A stretch of 44,242 nucleotides of DNA from an uncultured Desulfobacterales bacterium (GTDB taxonomy: Bacteria > Desulfobacterota > Desulfobacteria > Desulfobacterales > UBA11574). The notes below the pieces were generated by a model. The model ran no database searches. It worked only from the letters and a program-made list of their open reading frames with translations, and was not told the origin of the DNA. Both the position numbers and the translations under genes were made by a program. This document shows, one piece after another, positions 8,565 to 16,918 of the stretch. The number at the start of each line of letters is the position of its first letter. The stretch's first letter is position 1. The stretch lies in NCBI GenBank assembly GCA_937998305.1, contig CALLDL010000065.1:1-44242 (forward strand), read 5' to 3'.

Positions 8565-9335
8565 ATGGATACAAATTTCCTAAAACTTTTAAAGCATCGA
8601 TTTATAATAATGGGGATGTTTTTTATCACGATTTCTTTAATATTCAGCGCAGCAGAAGCCGATAATAATTGGTTAGAGAAAGGCACAAATCTCCTTAAGA
8701 CTTATGGGGGAAACAGCGAACAATCTGGTATCACGGTTGAGGAAATCGGGGCTGGGCTTAAAGATGCGCTTCGTGTCGGCTCGGAGAATGTGGTTGCCCA
8801 GTTAGGCCGTGTGGACGGATTCAATACAGACCCCGCCGTTCATATACCGTTGCCGAAACAATTAGACACCGTAAAATCAGTGCTGGGAAAAGTGGGAATG
8901 TCCAGTCTGCTCAAAGACCTTGAGCTGAAACTCAACCGGGCTGCAGAAGTAGCCACTCCAAAGGCAAAGAAAATTTTCTCACAGGCTATCACTGAAATGA
9001 GTTTTGATGATGTAAAGAAGATATATGAAGGCCCCGAAGATGCTGCTACCCAATATTTTCGAAGTAAAATGTCTCCCTCTCTTGCAAAAGAAATGGAACC
9101 CGTTGTTAATAACAGCCTTTCAGAAGTGGGAGCTGTTCAGGCTTATGATAACGTTATGAAAGAATATCGATCCGTTCCTTTTGTTCCGAACGTGAAAGCC
9201 GACTTGACTGATTATGTCGTTGAGAAAGGGATGGACGGAATCTTCTATTACATGGCCAAGGAAGAGGCTGCTATTCGCCAGAATCCCGCCAAGCGAACGA
9301 CTGATTTGCTAAAGCGTGTATTTGGTGCAAAATAA
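8565..9335 (+). CDS. DUF4197 exported protein
   Basis: This encodes 256 aa from the ATG at 8565, which follows GGAGGTGAT at good spacing. An in-frame upstream start at 8544 would enclose that site. Residues about 8-30 are a signal peptide ending near SAAEA. The mature helical protein carries the DUF4197 hallmarks: ITVEEIGAGLKDALRVGSEN near 55-75, VHIPLPKQLDTV near 92-103 and DYVVEKGMDGIFYYMAKEEA near 221-240. The family is widespread in proteobacteria and bacteroidetes; its function is unknown and it is probably periplasmic or lipid-facing. It is probably monocistronic. Confidence 0.92.
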   Translation: MDTNFLKLLKHRFIIMGMFFITISLIFSAAEADNNWLEKGTNLLKTYGGNSEQSGITVEEIGAGLKDALRVGSENVVAQLGRVDGFNTDPAVHIPLPKQLDTVKSVLGKVGMSSLLKDLELKLNRAAEVATPKAKKIFSQAITEMSFDDVKKIYEGPEDAATQYFRSKMSPSLAKEMEPVVNNSLSEVGAVQAYDNVMKEYRSVPFVPNVKADLTDYVVEKGMDGIFYYMAKEEAAIRQNPAKRTTDLLKRVFGAK

Positions 9336-9497
9336 ATCCCTTGCAGTATTCGTGAAGTTCAAGGATCGACATTTTCTGAGGCATAACAATAGCATCAATA
9401 CCGAAAAGAATTACTACCATATAAGGCATAAAGTTATCTCCTCATTCTCGGATTGTTTATAATTTGATTATAATTCTAAAATCTTTGTAAATTAATA

Positions 9498-10724
9498 ATG
9501 CCTCAAGAAATTTATGTCCTGATCGTTGGTTACATTGTTGGTTTTTATATGGCCTGAAACATAGGTGCCAATGATGTTGCCAACTCCATGGCTCCTGTTG
9601 TGGGCGCCAAGGCTGTAACAATTCGACAGGCTATATTTATAGCCGTGATATTGAATGTCATTGGTGCCGTATTCATTGGCGCCCATGTTACCAATACAAT
9701 CCGTAAAGGTATTGTTTCGACCGATATTCTAACCGATCCCCATCTGGTTCTTATCGGCGCACTTTCTGCAATGCTGGCTGCTTCCCTTTGGGTCAATTTC
9801 GCCACTTGGAAATCTTTACCGGTTTCTACAACCCATTCGATTGTTGGTGCTATGATCGGTTTTGGAATCGTAGCTGGCGGATTTTCAGTCATTAATTGGA
9901 TAAAACTCGCTGCGGTTGTATTGAGCTGGATCATTTCCCCTCTCTTCAGCCTTGTAATCTCCTATTTTTTGTTCAAAATTATCTTAAAATTAATTCTTTC
10001 TAAAAAAAATGCTTTTATCTAGTCCCTGAAATTATCGCCCTTTTTTATCGGTTCTACTGTCTTCATAGTTGTTTTGTCATTTCTGTTTAAGACGCCTTTG
10101 GGAAAAAATCTATCTGTCAAGGCACCGGATGCCCTGATGATAGCATTCATTATAGCATTTTTATTTGGATTCGCTGGGATGAAAATATTAAAGCGCTTTG
10201 TTAAAGAAAGTAACCCTCATGGTGCAGAAGAGATATTTCGGTTTATCCAAATCGGGACAGCCTGCTATGTTGCTCTGGCACAGGGGGCAAATGATGTGGC
10301 CAATGCGATCGGCCCTCTTGCTGTAATCTATTTTCTGGTAAAAACAGGTAGTGTCGGCGCCACAGTACCGGTGCCTGTTTTTCTCCTGATCTTTGGCGGT
10401 ATAGGTATTGCGTGTGGAATTGCAATGGCCGGTCACCGTGTCATGGACACCATGGGCAAAAAAAATACTGCTCTCAGTAATACACGAGGTTTTGCAGTAA
10501 ATTTTGCAACAGCAACAACTGTTCTTGTAGCTTCAAAAATGGGGCTGCCGGTCTCAACTACGCATGCTGCAGTAGGCGGAGTTATGGGAATAGGCCTTGC
10601 GCGCGGAGTTGAAGCAGTCAATCTTAGCATTGTTTATAAAATTATGTTATACTGGATATTAACTGTGCCCGCTGCTGCTGTTACCAGTATGGTGATATTT
10701 AAAATACTTCAATTCATTTTATAA
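9498..10724 (+). pseudogene. PiT-family inorganic phosphate permease, interrupted by two in-frame stops
   Basis: One continuous reading frame of 409 codons encodes a full PiT phosphate transporter with about ten membrane segments. Both signature repeats are present: NIGANDVANSMAPVVG early, and AQGANDVANAIGPLAV in the second half. The STTH motifs (LPVSTTHSIVGAMIG and LPVSTTHAAVGGVMG) are also intact. The frame is broken by TGA at 9555-9557, exactly where the family normally has Trp before NIGAND, and by TAG at 10020-10022 in a weakly conserved cytoplasmic loop. There is no frameshift. Recent pseudogenisation, sequencing error, or recoding are all possible; the TGA is not followed by a convincing selenocysteine element. 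The downstream DUF47 partner is intact. Confidence 0.8.
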
Positions 10725-10736
10725 AAGGAGATGACT

Positions 10737-11405
10737 ATGCGGATACCATTTTTTGATATGTTCATGACATCACCTTTTGAAGGCCTTCAGGAACATGCCG
10801 AAAAAGTAAAGGAATGTAGCTGGGTTTTTCAGCAGGCCATAGAATGTTATTTCTCATCAAAATGTAAAACGTTTGGAGAATTTAGAGATGAGATTACCCA
10901 GCTGGAAAGCGAAGCAGATGCCATCAAACGTCGTATTCGCGGGCACATTCCAAAAAGAACCATGACACCCGTATCCACTTTTCTAATATTCAGGTATTTA
11001 AAACAACAGGACGCTGTTCTTGATGCTGTGGAAGATACACTCGACTGGATTTCCTACAGAAGCGAAACAAAGATTCCGGCAGAACTTGAAAAGGACTTTG
11101 TTCTTCTGGTTAATGCCGTTATTGATCCCATCGAAAATCTGGCATCAATGGTAGCCGAAGCAAGAGAATACTTCAAAAGTTACTCCGAAAAACAACGAGT
11201 CGTAGTCAAGAATATCATTCACACATTGCACCAGCAAGAACGTGAAGTCGATAACCTCGAAGATATTATTAAGAGAAAAGTTTTTAACATGGAAATAGAT
11301 GCCGTCAACATAATATATTTGGTCAGGCTGGCTGAAATAATCGGCTCCATTGCAGACCATGCTCAAAACGCCGGCGATATGATGAGCGCTATGCTTTCTA
11401 AATAG
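10737..11405 (+). CDS. DUF47 / PhoU-like phosphate transport accessory protein
   Basis: This encodes 222 aa from the second ATG at 10737, six bases after AAGGAG; the first ATG at 10731 abuts that site. It is an all-helical protein of the DUF47 family (TIGR00153-like), related to PhoU. Such proteins are usually encoded next to PiT permeases and are thought to regulate them. Typical stretches are ITQLESEADAIKRRIRGHI near 58-77 and the C-terminal VRLAEIIGSIADHAQNAGDM. It begins 12 bp after the PiT frame, so the two are one transcription unit. The intact state of this gene is an argument that the permease loss is recent or apparent. Confidence 0.92.
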   Translation: MRIPFFDMFMTSPFEGLQEHAEKVKECSWVFQQAIECYFSSKCKTFGEFRDEITQLESEADAIKRRIRGHIPKRTMTPVSTFLIFRYLKQQDAVLDAVEDTLDWISYRSETKIPAELEKDFVLLVNAVIDPIENLASMVAEAREYFKSYSEKQRVVVKNIIHTLHQQEREVDNLEDIIKRKVFNMEIDAVNIIYLVRLAEIIGSIADHAQNAGDMMSAMLSK

Positions 11406-11667
11406 CAAGATAAAGTAATAGATTTTCCCATTGATAAAGTATGTATTGCAAGTTTTTGAGATCTTAAAATTATTGTGATATCGTTTTTAAACAGGGCAAA
11501 TTCATTTCACTGGATTTGTCCTGTTGGCCTTTAAGATTTATTACGATTTAAAACTATAACTTAAGGTTTTTTAAAAAAAATCGATAAAAAATATAAGGGG
11601 GTGTGGATTATTATGTTAGTTGATCGGAAGAATCTATTCTGATCAAGACTCGTCATTGTGAGGTAAA

Positions 11668-11829
11668 ATGATACGAAAATTGATTATAATAATAGCTTTT
11701 GCCATTTCAGTAGCATTAATAGCCGATTATTATGGGGTAATAACGCTCCCTTCGTTAGAAAAACCAACGGTCTTGGACAAAAGAGATCAAATGTTACATA
11801 AGACAAAAGACTCCATAAAAGATAAATAG
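11668..11829 (+). CDS. 53-residue single-pass membrane microprotein
   Basis: ATG at 11668 opens a 54-codon frame ending in TAG at 11827-11829. An N-terminal MIRKLIIIIAFAISVALIAD hydrophobic segment is followed by a short charged tail ending KDSIKDK. GTGAGGT lies 8-10 bases upstream, and a GC stem with a T-run (11857-11884) follows. The positive-in N-terminus suggests a single membrane helix with the C-terminal tail outside. I do not recognise a family. The case rests on start, site, composition and terminator, all visible in the sequence. Confidence 0.55.
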   Translation: MIRKLIIIIAFAISVALIADYYGVITLPSLEKPTVLDKRDQMLHKTKDSIKDK

Positions 11830-11856
11830 AATCTTAATTCTCTGAAAAAGGACAAC

Positions 11857-11884
11857 GCAGGACTATTATGGCCCTGCTTTTTTT
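11857..11884 (+). terminator. Short intrinsic terminator
   Basis: GCAGG (11857-11861) pairs with CCTGC (11873-11877) and is followed by seven T residues. It is a weak stem but is placed right behind the microprotein gene. Another hairpin without a T-run lies at 11491-11524 (ACAGGGCAAAT with ATTTGTCCTGT), behind the DUF47 gene. Confidence 0.55.
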
Positions 11885-12153
11885 AATGTCGATTTATTAG
11901 ATTTCAACTATCAACTGGGTTTTAATTTCTGCTGATATGTTTGAAAGTGTCAATAAGAAAACAGTTGTCCATCCCCCCTCAGAAATCCATTTTTTTTGAT
12001 TTGTTTATTAATCGTAGCAGATAAACATGTTTGTGCTGGATAGAAATATCAGAAAATGTGCACGGTATCATTGTGATCAATATGTTTAAAAAATGATTTT
12101 GGAAAGCGTACAAATCATATGCATCGATTTGAAGAAGAAAATAGCGAAAGCAC

Positions 12154-12182
12154 TTGACAAATTTATTTTACTTGGGTAATTG
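12154..12182 (+). promoter_or_regulatory. Sigma-70-type promoter for the ior leader
   Basis: TTGACA (12154-12159) and TAATTG (12177-12182) are separated by 17 bases. Transcription would start near 12190 and give a leader of about 245 nt before iorA. Confidence 0.6.
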
Positions 12183-12251
12183 AAAATATCTTTTTGCCCG
12201 ATAAGGATATAAAATTCTTACAGATAGAGACTATCATGGAAATAAGACTTT

Positions 12252-12406
12252 GGTGGTGGTGGCGAAAACTATGAGGCTTGCTCACCACCTTTGAAATAAG
12301 GGATGAATTGATTTCAGAGTCGTGAGAGGCTTCGGCAATTAACGTTGAAGAGGCTCATGGCTCTTTTATAAAAGCCGGCGCTTCTTCAAAAGCACTGGCT
12401 TTTTTT
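12252..12406 (+). promoter_or_regulatory. Structured leader with terminator upstream of iorA
   Basis: Three successive stems are visible. GGTGGTG (12252-12261 region) pairs with CACCACC (12283-12289). CGTGAG (12321-12326) pairs with CTCATG (12354-12359). AAAAGCCGG (12370-12378) pairs with CTGGCTTTT (12395-12403), running into T residues to 12406. The last is an intrinsic-terminator shape ending only 17 bp before the iorA ribosome-binding site. With a promoter at 12154-12182 this looks like an attenuator or riboswitch-type leader, or a short RNA gene. I do not recognise a known riboswitch class. Confidence 0.5.
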
Positions 12407-12434
12407 GTTTTAGTTTTTATTTTGGAGAAGGTAA

Positions 12435-14252
12435 TTGAGCAAACGAAAATTAATGCTGGGAAATGAAGCGATTGCACAAGGATTGATGGAAAGTGGTTGC
12501 GTCATGGCAACATCATATCCGGGAACGCCGGCTTCCGAGATTCTTGCCGCTTTTGCCGCACTTCAAAAAAAAGGCTCAGAAAAACGGCATATCCAGTGGG
12601 CGGTTAATGAGAAGATTGCATTTGAAATCGCCTATACGGGAAGCATGGCTGGATTACGCTCGGCGGTGAGCATGAAACAGGTGGGATTGAATGTGGCATC
12701 CGACCCGCTGATGAGTGCCGCATACCTTGGCGTAAAGGGAGGATTTGTTGTGATCAGTGCGGATGATCCAGGCCCCCATTCTTCACAAACAGAACAGGAC
12801 AGCAGGCTCATGGCCATGATGGCAAAGATCCCGGTACTCGATCCTGATTCTCCCCGACAGGCCAAAGAGATGATTGCCACGGCTTTCGAACTATCAGAGG
12901 CCTTTGAGATTCCGGTTATGCTGCGTCCCACCACACGGGTGTGTCATGCAAGACAAGATGTTCACCCGGGAGAGGCTCTTTCGCATAAACGGGAAGTTGA
13001 CTTCCAAAAGGATCCGGCACGATGGGCGGCCACACCCAAATTTCGTCTTCACTTGCATCGTGAACTGGAAAAAAAACTAAACGCTGTTTCCAGATATAAC
13101 AAAACAGCGCCAATCAGGCTCAATGCGGAGGCAACGGCCTCAAAAGCGTTGATCGTATCCGGTGTTGCAGCAGCCCATGCCAAAGAAATCCTGAAAGATT
13201 TAAAACTTTGGGATGTCATTCCCATGTACCAGGTGCTCCAGCCGTTTCCTTTGCATAAGGATTTCGTGTCTCACATGATCAAGACCTATTCTGAAATTCT
13301 GGTTGTCGAAGAAACCACCGGCGTCATTGAAATGCAGCTTGCGGATCGACATCGCATCAAAGGAAAGCTGACCCGTTTTGTGCCTGAAGTTGGAGAGCTT
13401 CTCCCTGAAACCATTCAACAGATCATCGGCGAATTTGCCGGAATCGGCATAGAACACATCGATGTACCGTCCGAACCCGGCATACGCCCGACACTCTGCG
13501 CAGGCTGCCCCCATCGAGCGGCTTTTTTTGCCGTTAAAAAAGCAGCCCCAAAAGGAATATATCCCAGCGATATCGGATGTTATACACTTGGATTAAATCT
13601 GGGTGCGGTGGACACGGTACTCTGTATGGGAGCTGCCGTCAGCCAGGCGGCCGGCTTTTACCATGCCTATAAACATGAAAAAAAACAGCCGGACATTGTG
13701 GCCACCATCGGGGATTCAACCTTTTTTCATGCCGGTGTTCCGGCACTCATCGATGCGGTGGTTCAGAACGTGCGGTTTGTGCTTGTCATTCTGGACAACC
13801 GAACCACAGCCATGACCGGGAACCAACCCACACCTGCCATGGGTATGGGTGCCTGCGGAGAGTCGCTGAATTCCGTAAATATCGAGGGGGTGGTTGAGGG
13901 ATGCGGGGTTAAATTTTGTCGTGTAGGAGATCCTTACCAACTAAAAGAATTTACCGCCCTGTTGAAGGAAGCCGTCAAGTACAGCCGGGAAAACGGACCA
14001 GCTGTCGTTATTTCAAGACATCCCTGCCTCATTGACCGGTTCAGAAAAGAAAAACCCGGATGGCAGCCGCTTAAGGTTGAAGTCGCAGATACATGCGATG
14101 GCTGTGCGTTTTGCATCGACCATTTCGAATGTCCGGCCCTGATCTTAGACGAAACCGAAGAACATGTAAGTATCGACCCTATCCTGTGCAATGGATGCGG
14201 CGTATGTATTAGTGTTTGTCCCAAAAAGTCGATAAAGGAGATAAAACCCTAA
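12435..14252 (+). CDS. iorA: Indolepyruvate ferredoxin oxidoreductase, alpha subunit
   Basis: This encodes 605 aa from a TTG start; GGAGAAGGT lies at 12424-12432. The enzyme oxidatively decarboxylates aryl-pyruvates (indole-, phenyl-, hydroxyphenyl-pyruvate) to aryl-acetyl-CoA and reduces ferredoxin. The N-terminal pyruvate:ferredoxin domain starts LGNEAIAQGLMESGC and contains ATSYPGTPASE near 25-35. The TPP-binding domain near 385-470 carries ATIGDSTFFHAG and ILDNRTTAMTGNQPTP. The C-terminus holds two ferredoxin-type 4Fe-4S motifs (CDGCAFCIDHFEC and CNGCGVCISVCP), as in known IorA. Its partner iorB lies 323 bp downstream, separated by an inverted-repeat element. Confidence 0.96.
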   Translation: MSKRKLMLGNEAIAQGLMESGCVMATSYPGTPASEILAAFAALQKKGSEKRHIQWAVNEKIAFEIAYTGSMAGLRSAVSMKQVGLNVASDPLMSAAYLGVKGGFVVISADDPGPHSSQTEQDSRLMAMMAKIPVLDPDSPRQAKEMIATAFELSEAFEIPVMLRPTTRVCHARQDVHPGEALSHKREVDFQKDPARWAATPKFRLHLHRELEKKLNAVSRYNKTAPIRLNAEATASKALIVSGVAAAHAKEILKDLKLWDVIPMYQVLQPFPLHKDFVSHMIKTYSEILVVEETTGVIEMQLADRHRIKGKLTRFVPEVGELLPETIQQIIGEFAGIGIEHIDVPSEPGIRPTLCAGCPHRAAFFAVKKAAPKGIYPSDIGCYTLGLNLGAVDTVLCMGAAVSQAAGFYHAYKHEKKQPDIVATIGDSTFFHAGVPALIDAVVQNVRFVLVILDNRTTAMTGNQPTPAMGMGACGESLNSVNIEGVVEGCGVKFCRVGDPYQLKEFTALLKEAVKYSRENGPAVVISRHPCLIDRFRKEKPGWQPLKVEVADTCDGCAFCIDHFECPALILDETEEHVSIDPILCNGCGVCISVCPKKSIKEIKP

Positions 14253-14320
14253 TTGAAATATATATAATATCAGCAATGTAATGTGTAGATTTATGTAATT
14301 TGATTGATTTCGTTTTTCAT

Positions 14321-14490
14321 TTTCACCGCAAAGGCGCGGAGCGCGCAAAGAAAAGATATTTTTGGGTTCTAAATGCCCGTAGGGCATGTTTCTTATTGTT
14401 TTGCGTCCTCTCAACGGAAAACAATAAAATAAAATAAATAACCTCTGGGTTCTCTGCGGCTCTAATGAGCGAAGCGAACGGGCGGTGAAA
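14321..14490. repeat. Inverted-repeat element between iorA and iorB
   Basis: TTTCACCGC (14321-14329) and GCGGTGAAA (14482-14490) are perfect terminal inverted repeats of a 170-bp non-coding unit. The ends are purine/pyrimidine-skewed (AAAGGCGCGGAGCGCGCAAAG on the left; CTCTGCGGCTCT on the right). Internally AAATGCCCGTAGGGCATGTT forms its own hairpin. It looks like a miniature, non-autonomous repeat inserted into the ior operon. Nothing else is seen in the 14253-14575 gap. Confidence 0.7.
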
Positions 14491-14575
14491 TTAAATCGGA
14501 CATCAGTGATATATTATGGTTGCCTGCGGTTTTGTTTACGCTCAATTAGGATAAAAGATAAAGGATGAAGGTTCC

Positions 14576-15127
14576 ATGAGGCAGCAGATAGTCATCAGCG
14601 GTGTGGGGGGCCAGGGCGTCCTTTTTGTCACGCGGATTCTGGCGGAAGCGGCTATTATAAAAGGAATTTCCGTTTTTACATCGGAAACCCACGGCATGGC
14701 CCAGCGGGGAGGAACGGTATTATCGCACCTTAAGGTGGGAAATTTTTCGAGTCCGCTGATACGACCCGGCAACGCAAACGGTTTGCTGGCGCTAAAAGCG
14801 GACAGTTTCGCCCGGCACGGGTACTTTCTGAAACCGGGTGCATGGACTGCGGTGAACAGCCGTAAAGATGTGATTGTCGGACCTGAGTTCTCGGCATATA
14901 CCATCGATGCCGACAATCTGGCACAACATATTCATAACCCCAAGTCGGTTAACCTGATTCTTCTCGGTTTTGCCCTTGCAGCAATATCAGGGACCCTTGA
15001 AAACAGTCTTTTTTGCACATTGGAAGATATAAAAATGGTTTTACAACATCGTCTGGCAAAAAAGAAACAAATGCTCAATGATGCCGTAAAGGCAGTTGAA
15101 ACAGGATTTAACGGATTTCGAAAATAG
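14576..15127 (+). CDS. iorB: Indolepyruvate ferredoxin oxidoreductase, beta subunit
   Basis: This encodes 183 aa, a typical length for IorB, the small gamma-type domain that completes the two-subunit oxidoreductase. Characteristic stretches are the N-terminal ISGVGGQGVLFVTRILAEAA (residues 6-25) and SETHGMAQRGGTVLSHLKVG near 40-60. The ATG follows an AAGGATGAAGG purine-rich site. Separation from iorA by a repeat element is unusual, since the genes are normally adjacent. Confidence 0.95.
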   Translation: MRQQIVISGVGGQGVLFVTRILAEAAIIKGISVFTSETHGMAQRGGTVLSHLKVGNFSSPLIRPGNANGLLALKADSFARHGYFLKPGAWTAVNSRKDVIVGPEFSAYTIDADNLAQHIHNPKSVNLILLGFALAAISGTLENSLFCTLEDIKMVLQHRLAKKKQMLNDAVKAVETGFNGFRK

Positions 15128-15196
15128 TCTCTTAGTAAATGTATTCGTAAATACGGTTACGTATTTATAACTTGGTTCTTTCATTCTGTGTATGTA

Positions 15197-15334
15197 AAAG
15201 TTTAAAGTCTCTAAAGTGAACTAAAGTGCCTATTTATCCCTTATTCATAGGGGAAGTTAAGGTATTCTATCAATTTTGATTATAATTGATCGCGCTGAAA
15301 GCGCGTTCCTCAACTTTAGCTCACTTCAAACTTT
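15197..15334. repeat. CTAAAG-type inverted-repeat element, copy 1
   Basis: A 21-bp arm beginning CTTTAGCTCACTTCAAAC (15314-15334) is the exact reverse complement of the left end of the element at 19824. The left side here (AAAAGTTTAAAGTCTCTAAA, then CTAAAGTG) is a degenerate counterpart. The interior shares an ATTCTRTCAATT stretch and a short GCGC hairpin with the other copy. Non-coding; lies behind iorB. Confidence 0.7.
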
Positions 15335-15361
15335 AGCCACTTTTTAGGTTTAACTGAATTA

Positions 15362-15565
15362 GTGTCCATCCATAAATTAGGATTTTTGTTCAAGATCAAG
15401 ACGTGCGAAAAAAATAACCACAGGTGCCCCGCAGGAAATGCCCTTGGGGTGCATATAATTGATATTCAGAGGATTATTTTTTGAGCATAACCCCAGAGAA
15501 ATAGGCTCCGCATTTCACAGGGCAGGCGCAGAGATTGGACAAAAAGGCCATTTATGGATGGACAC
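15362..15565. repeat. 204-bp element with perfect 16-bp terminal inverted repeats
   Basis: GTGTCCATCCATAAAT (15362-15377) is the exact reverse complement of ATTTATGGATGGACAC (15550-15565). The adjacent inner bases are also partly complementary (TTTTTGTTCAAGATC against the complement of GATTGGACAAAAA). There is no coding frame inside. It ends 16 bp before the paaK start, so its right end sits where the paaK leader and ribosome-binding site begin. It looks like a miniature transposable element. Confidence 0.85.
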
Positions 15566-15581
15566 GAGTTAGGAGTTTATC

Positions 15582-16871
15582 ATGACCTTCATCCCTTATG
15601 ATCTGGACGAAGAAGGATTAAAACAGATCCAACTAAAAGGCCTTCAATGGACCATGAATCATGTCTATGATCATTCATCGTTCTATCGCAAAAAATTCGA
15701 CGCCGCAGGTATTAAGCCTGAAGACATCCAATCCCTGGATGACATCGAACTTCTGCCGTTTACCGATAAAAATGATTTACAACAAGAATACCCTTTTCCC
15801 TTACGTTCGGTGCCGTATGAGGATATTGTACGGATTCATGCGTCTTCGGGAACCACGGGAAAACGCAAGGTGCTTTGCTACACACAAAAAGATCTTGACG
15901 TGTGGGCGAACTTTTTTGCCCGATGTTATCAAATGGCCGGTCTAACCCGTCATGATCGCGTACAGATTGCCGTGGGCTACGGCCTTTGGACTGCAGGTGT
16001 TGGATTTCAGGCCGGCTGTGAAAGATTCGGCGCCATGGCGGTTCCCCTTGGCCCTGCCAATGCGGATATGCACTGTGAAATGCTGGTAGACATGGAAACC
16101 ACCGTTTTTTGTTCCACGGCATCCATGGCATTGCTCATGGCGGAAGAAATTCATAAACGAAATTTGTTGTCCAAGATAAAGGTCAAAAAGATTATCCTGG
16201 GTGCGGAACGTCACAGTGACGCCATGAGAGATCGAATCATTGAACTCATGGGCGTTGAAAATATTTTTGATATTTACGGATTAACCGAACTTTACGGTCC
16301 GGGTACGGGACTCGACTGTAGTCTTCACAATGGAATCCACTATTGGGCCGACCATTTTATTTTCGAAGTTATAGACCCAGTGTCATTAAAGCCGGTTCCT
16401 CCAGGGGAGCCGGGCGAACTCGTAGTGACGACGCTGAGCAAAGAGGGCAGTCCGCTGGTTCGCTATCGAACCCATGACGTTACACGGATCATGGGTTCCA
16501 TGTGCCCCTGCGGTGCACCGTTTCCCATGCATGACCGAATCCTCGGTCGCACGGACGATATGTTTATCTACAGGGCTGTTAATATCTATCCCAGCCAGAT
16601 CGATCATGTTTTAAGCCGTGTGAAAGGCATCGGCAGTGAATTTCAGATCCATCTTAAACAGCGTGAAAGCGGCCGTGACATGATGTTGATCAAGGTGGAA
16701 CGTGCTGCACATTCCCAAAAAACGGATGATGAGCATCTGGCCGAACAGGTCGCAACAGAAATCCGGCGTAAAATACTGGTGAGGAGCCAGGTGGAAATTA
16801 TTGACTATGGCTCCCTGCCGCGTACCGAAAGAAAAAGCAAACGGGTGTTTGACCATAGAAATAATTCCTGA
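15582..16871 (+). CDS. paaK: Phenylacetate--CoA ligase family (PaaK-like)
   Basis: This encodes 429 aa. It activates an aryl-acetate (typically phenylacetate) with ATP and CoA. The adenylate-forming motifs are present: ASSGTTGKRKV near 87-97 (P-loop), DIYGLTELYGPG near 227-238, and the C-terminal hinge and lysine region DYGSLPRTERKSKRVF. AGGAG precedes the ATG. Neighbouring iorAB makes aryl-acetyl-CoA. PaaK homologues beside IorAB may instead run in the ATP-forming direction, or recycle free aryl-acetates. The gene is followed after 47 bp by livG, placing it in the amino-acid transport unit. Confidence 0.93.
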   Translation: MTFIPYDLDEEGLKQIQLKGLQWTMNHVYDHSSFYRKKFDAAGIKPEDIQSLDDIELLPFTDKNDLQQEYPFPLRSVPYEDIVRIHASSGTTGKRKVLCYTQKDLDVWANFFARCYQMAGLTRHDRVQIAVGYGLWTAGVGFQAGCERFGAMAVPLGPANADMHCEMLVDMETTVFCSTASMALLMAEEIHKRNLLSKIKVKKIILGAERHSDAMRDRIIELMGVENIFDIYGLTELYGPGTGLDCSLHNGIHYWADHFIFEVIDPVSLKPVPPGEPGELVVTTLSKEGSPLVRYRTHDVTRIMGSMCPCGAPFPMHDRILGRTDDMFIYRAVNIYPSQIDHVLSRVKGIGSEFQIHLKQRESGRDMMLIKVERAAHSQKTDDEHLAEQVATEIRRKILVRSQVEIIDYGSLPRTERKSKRVFDHRNNS

Positions 16872-16918
16872 GTTTTTCATGCCAAATTTAATAAGATGAA
16901 AAAAGAGCATCAATTATT

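Noticed and set aside
9555-9557. TGA in the PiT permease as a selenocysteine codon
   Set aside because: The position is a Trp in the family, not Cys, and the following bases do not form a stem like those after the three genuine Sec codons.
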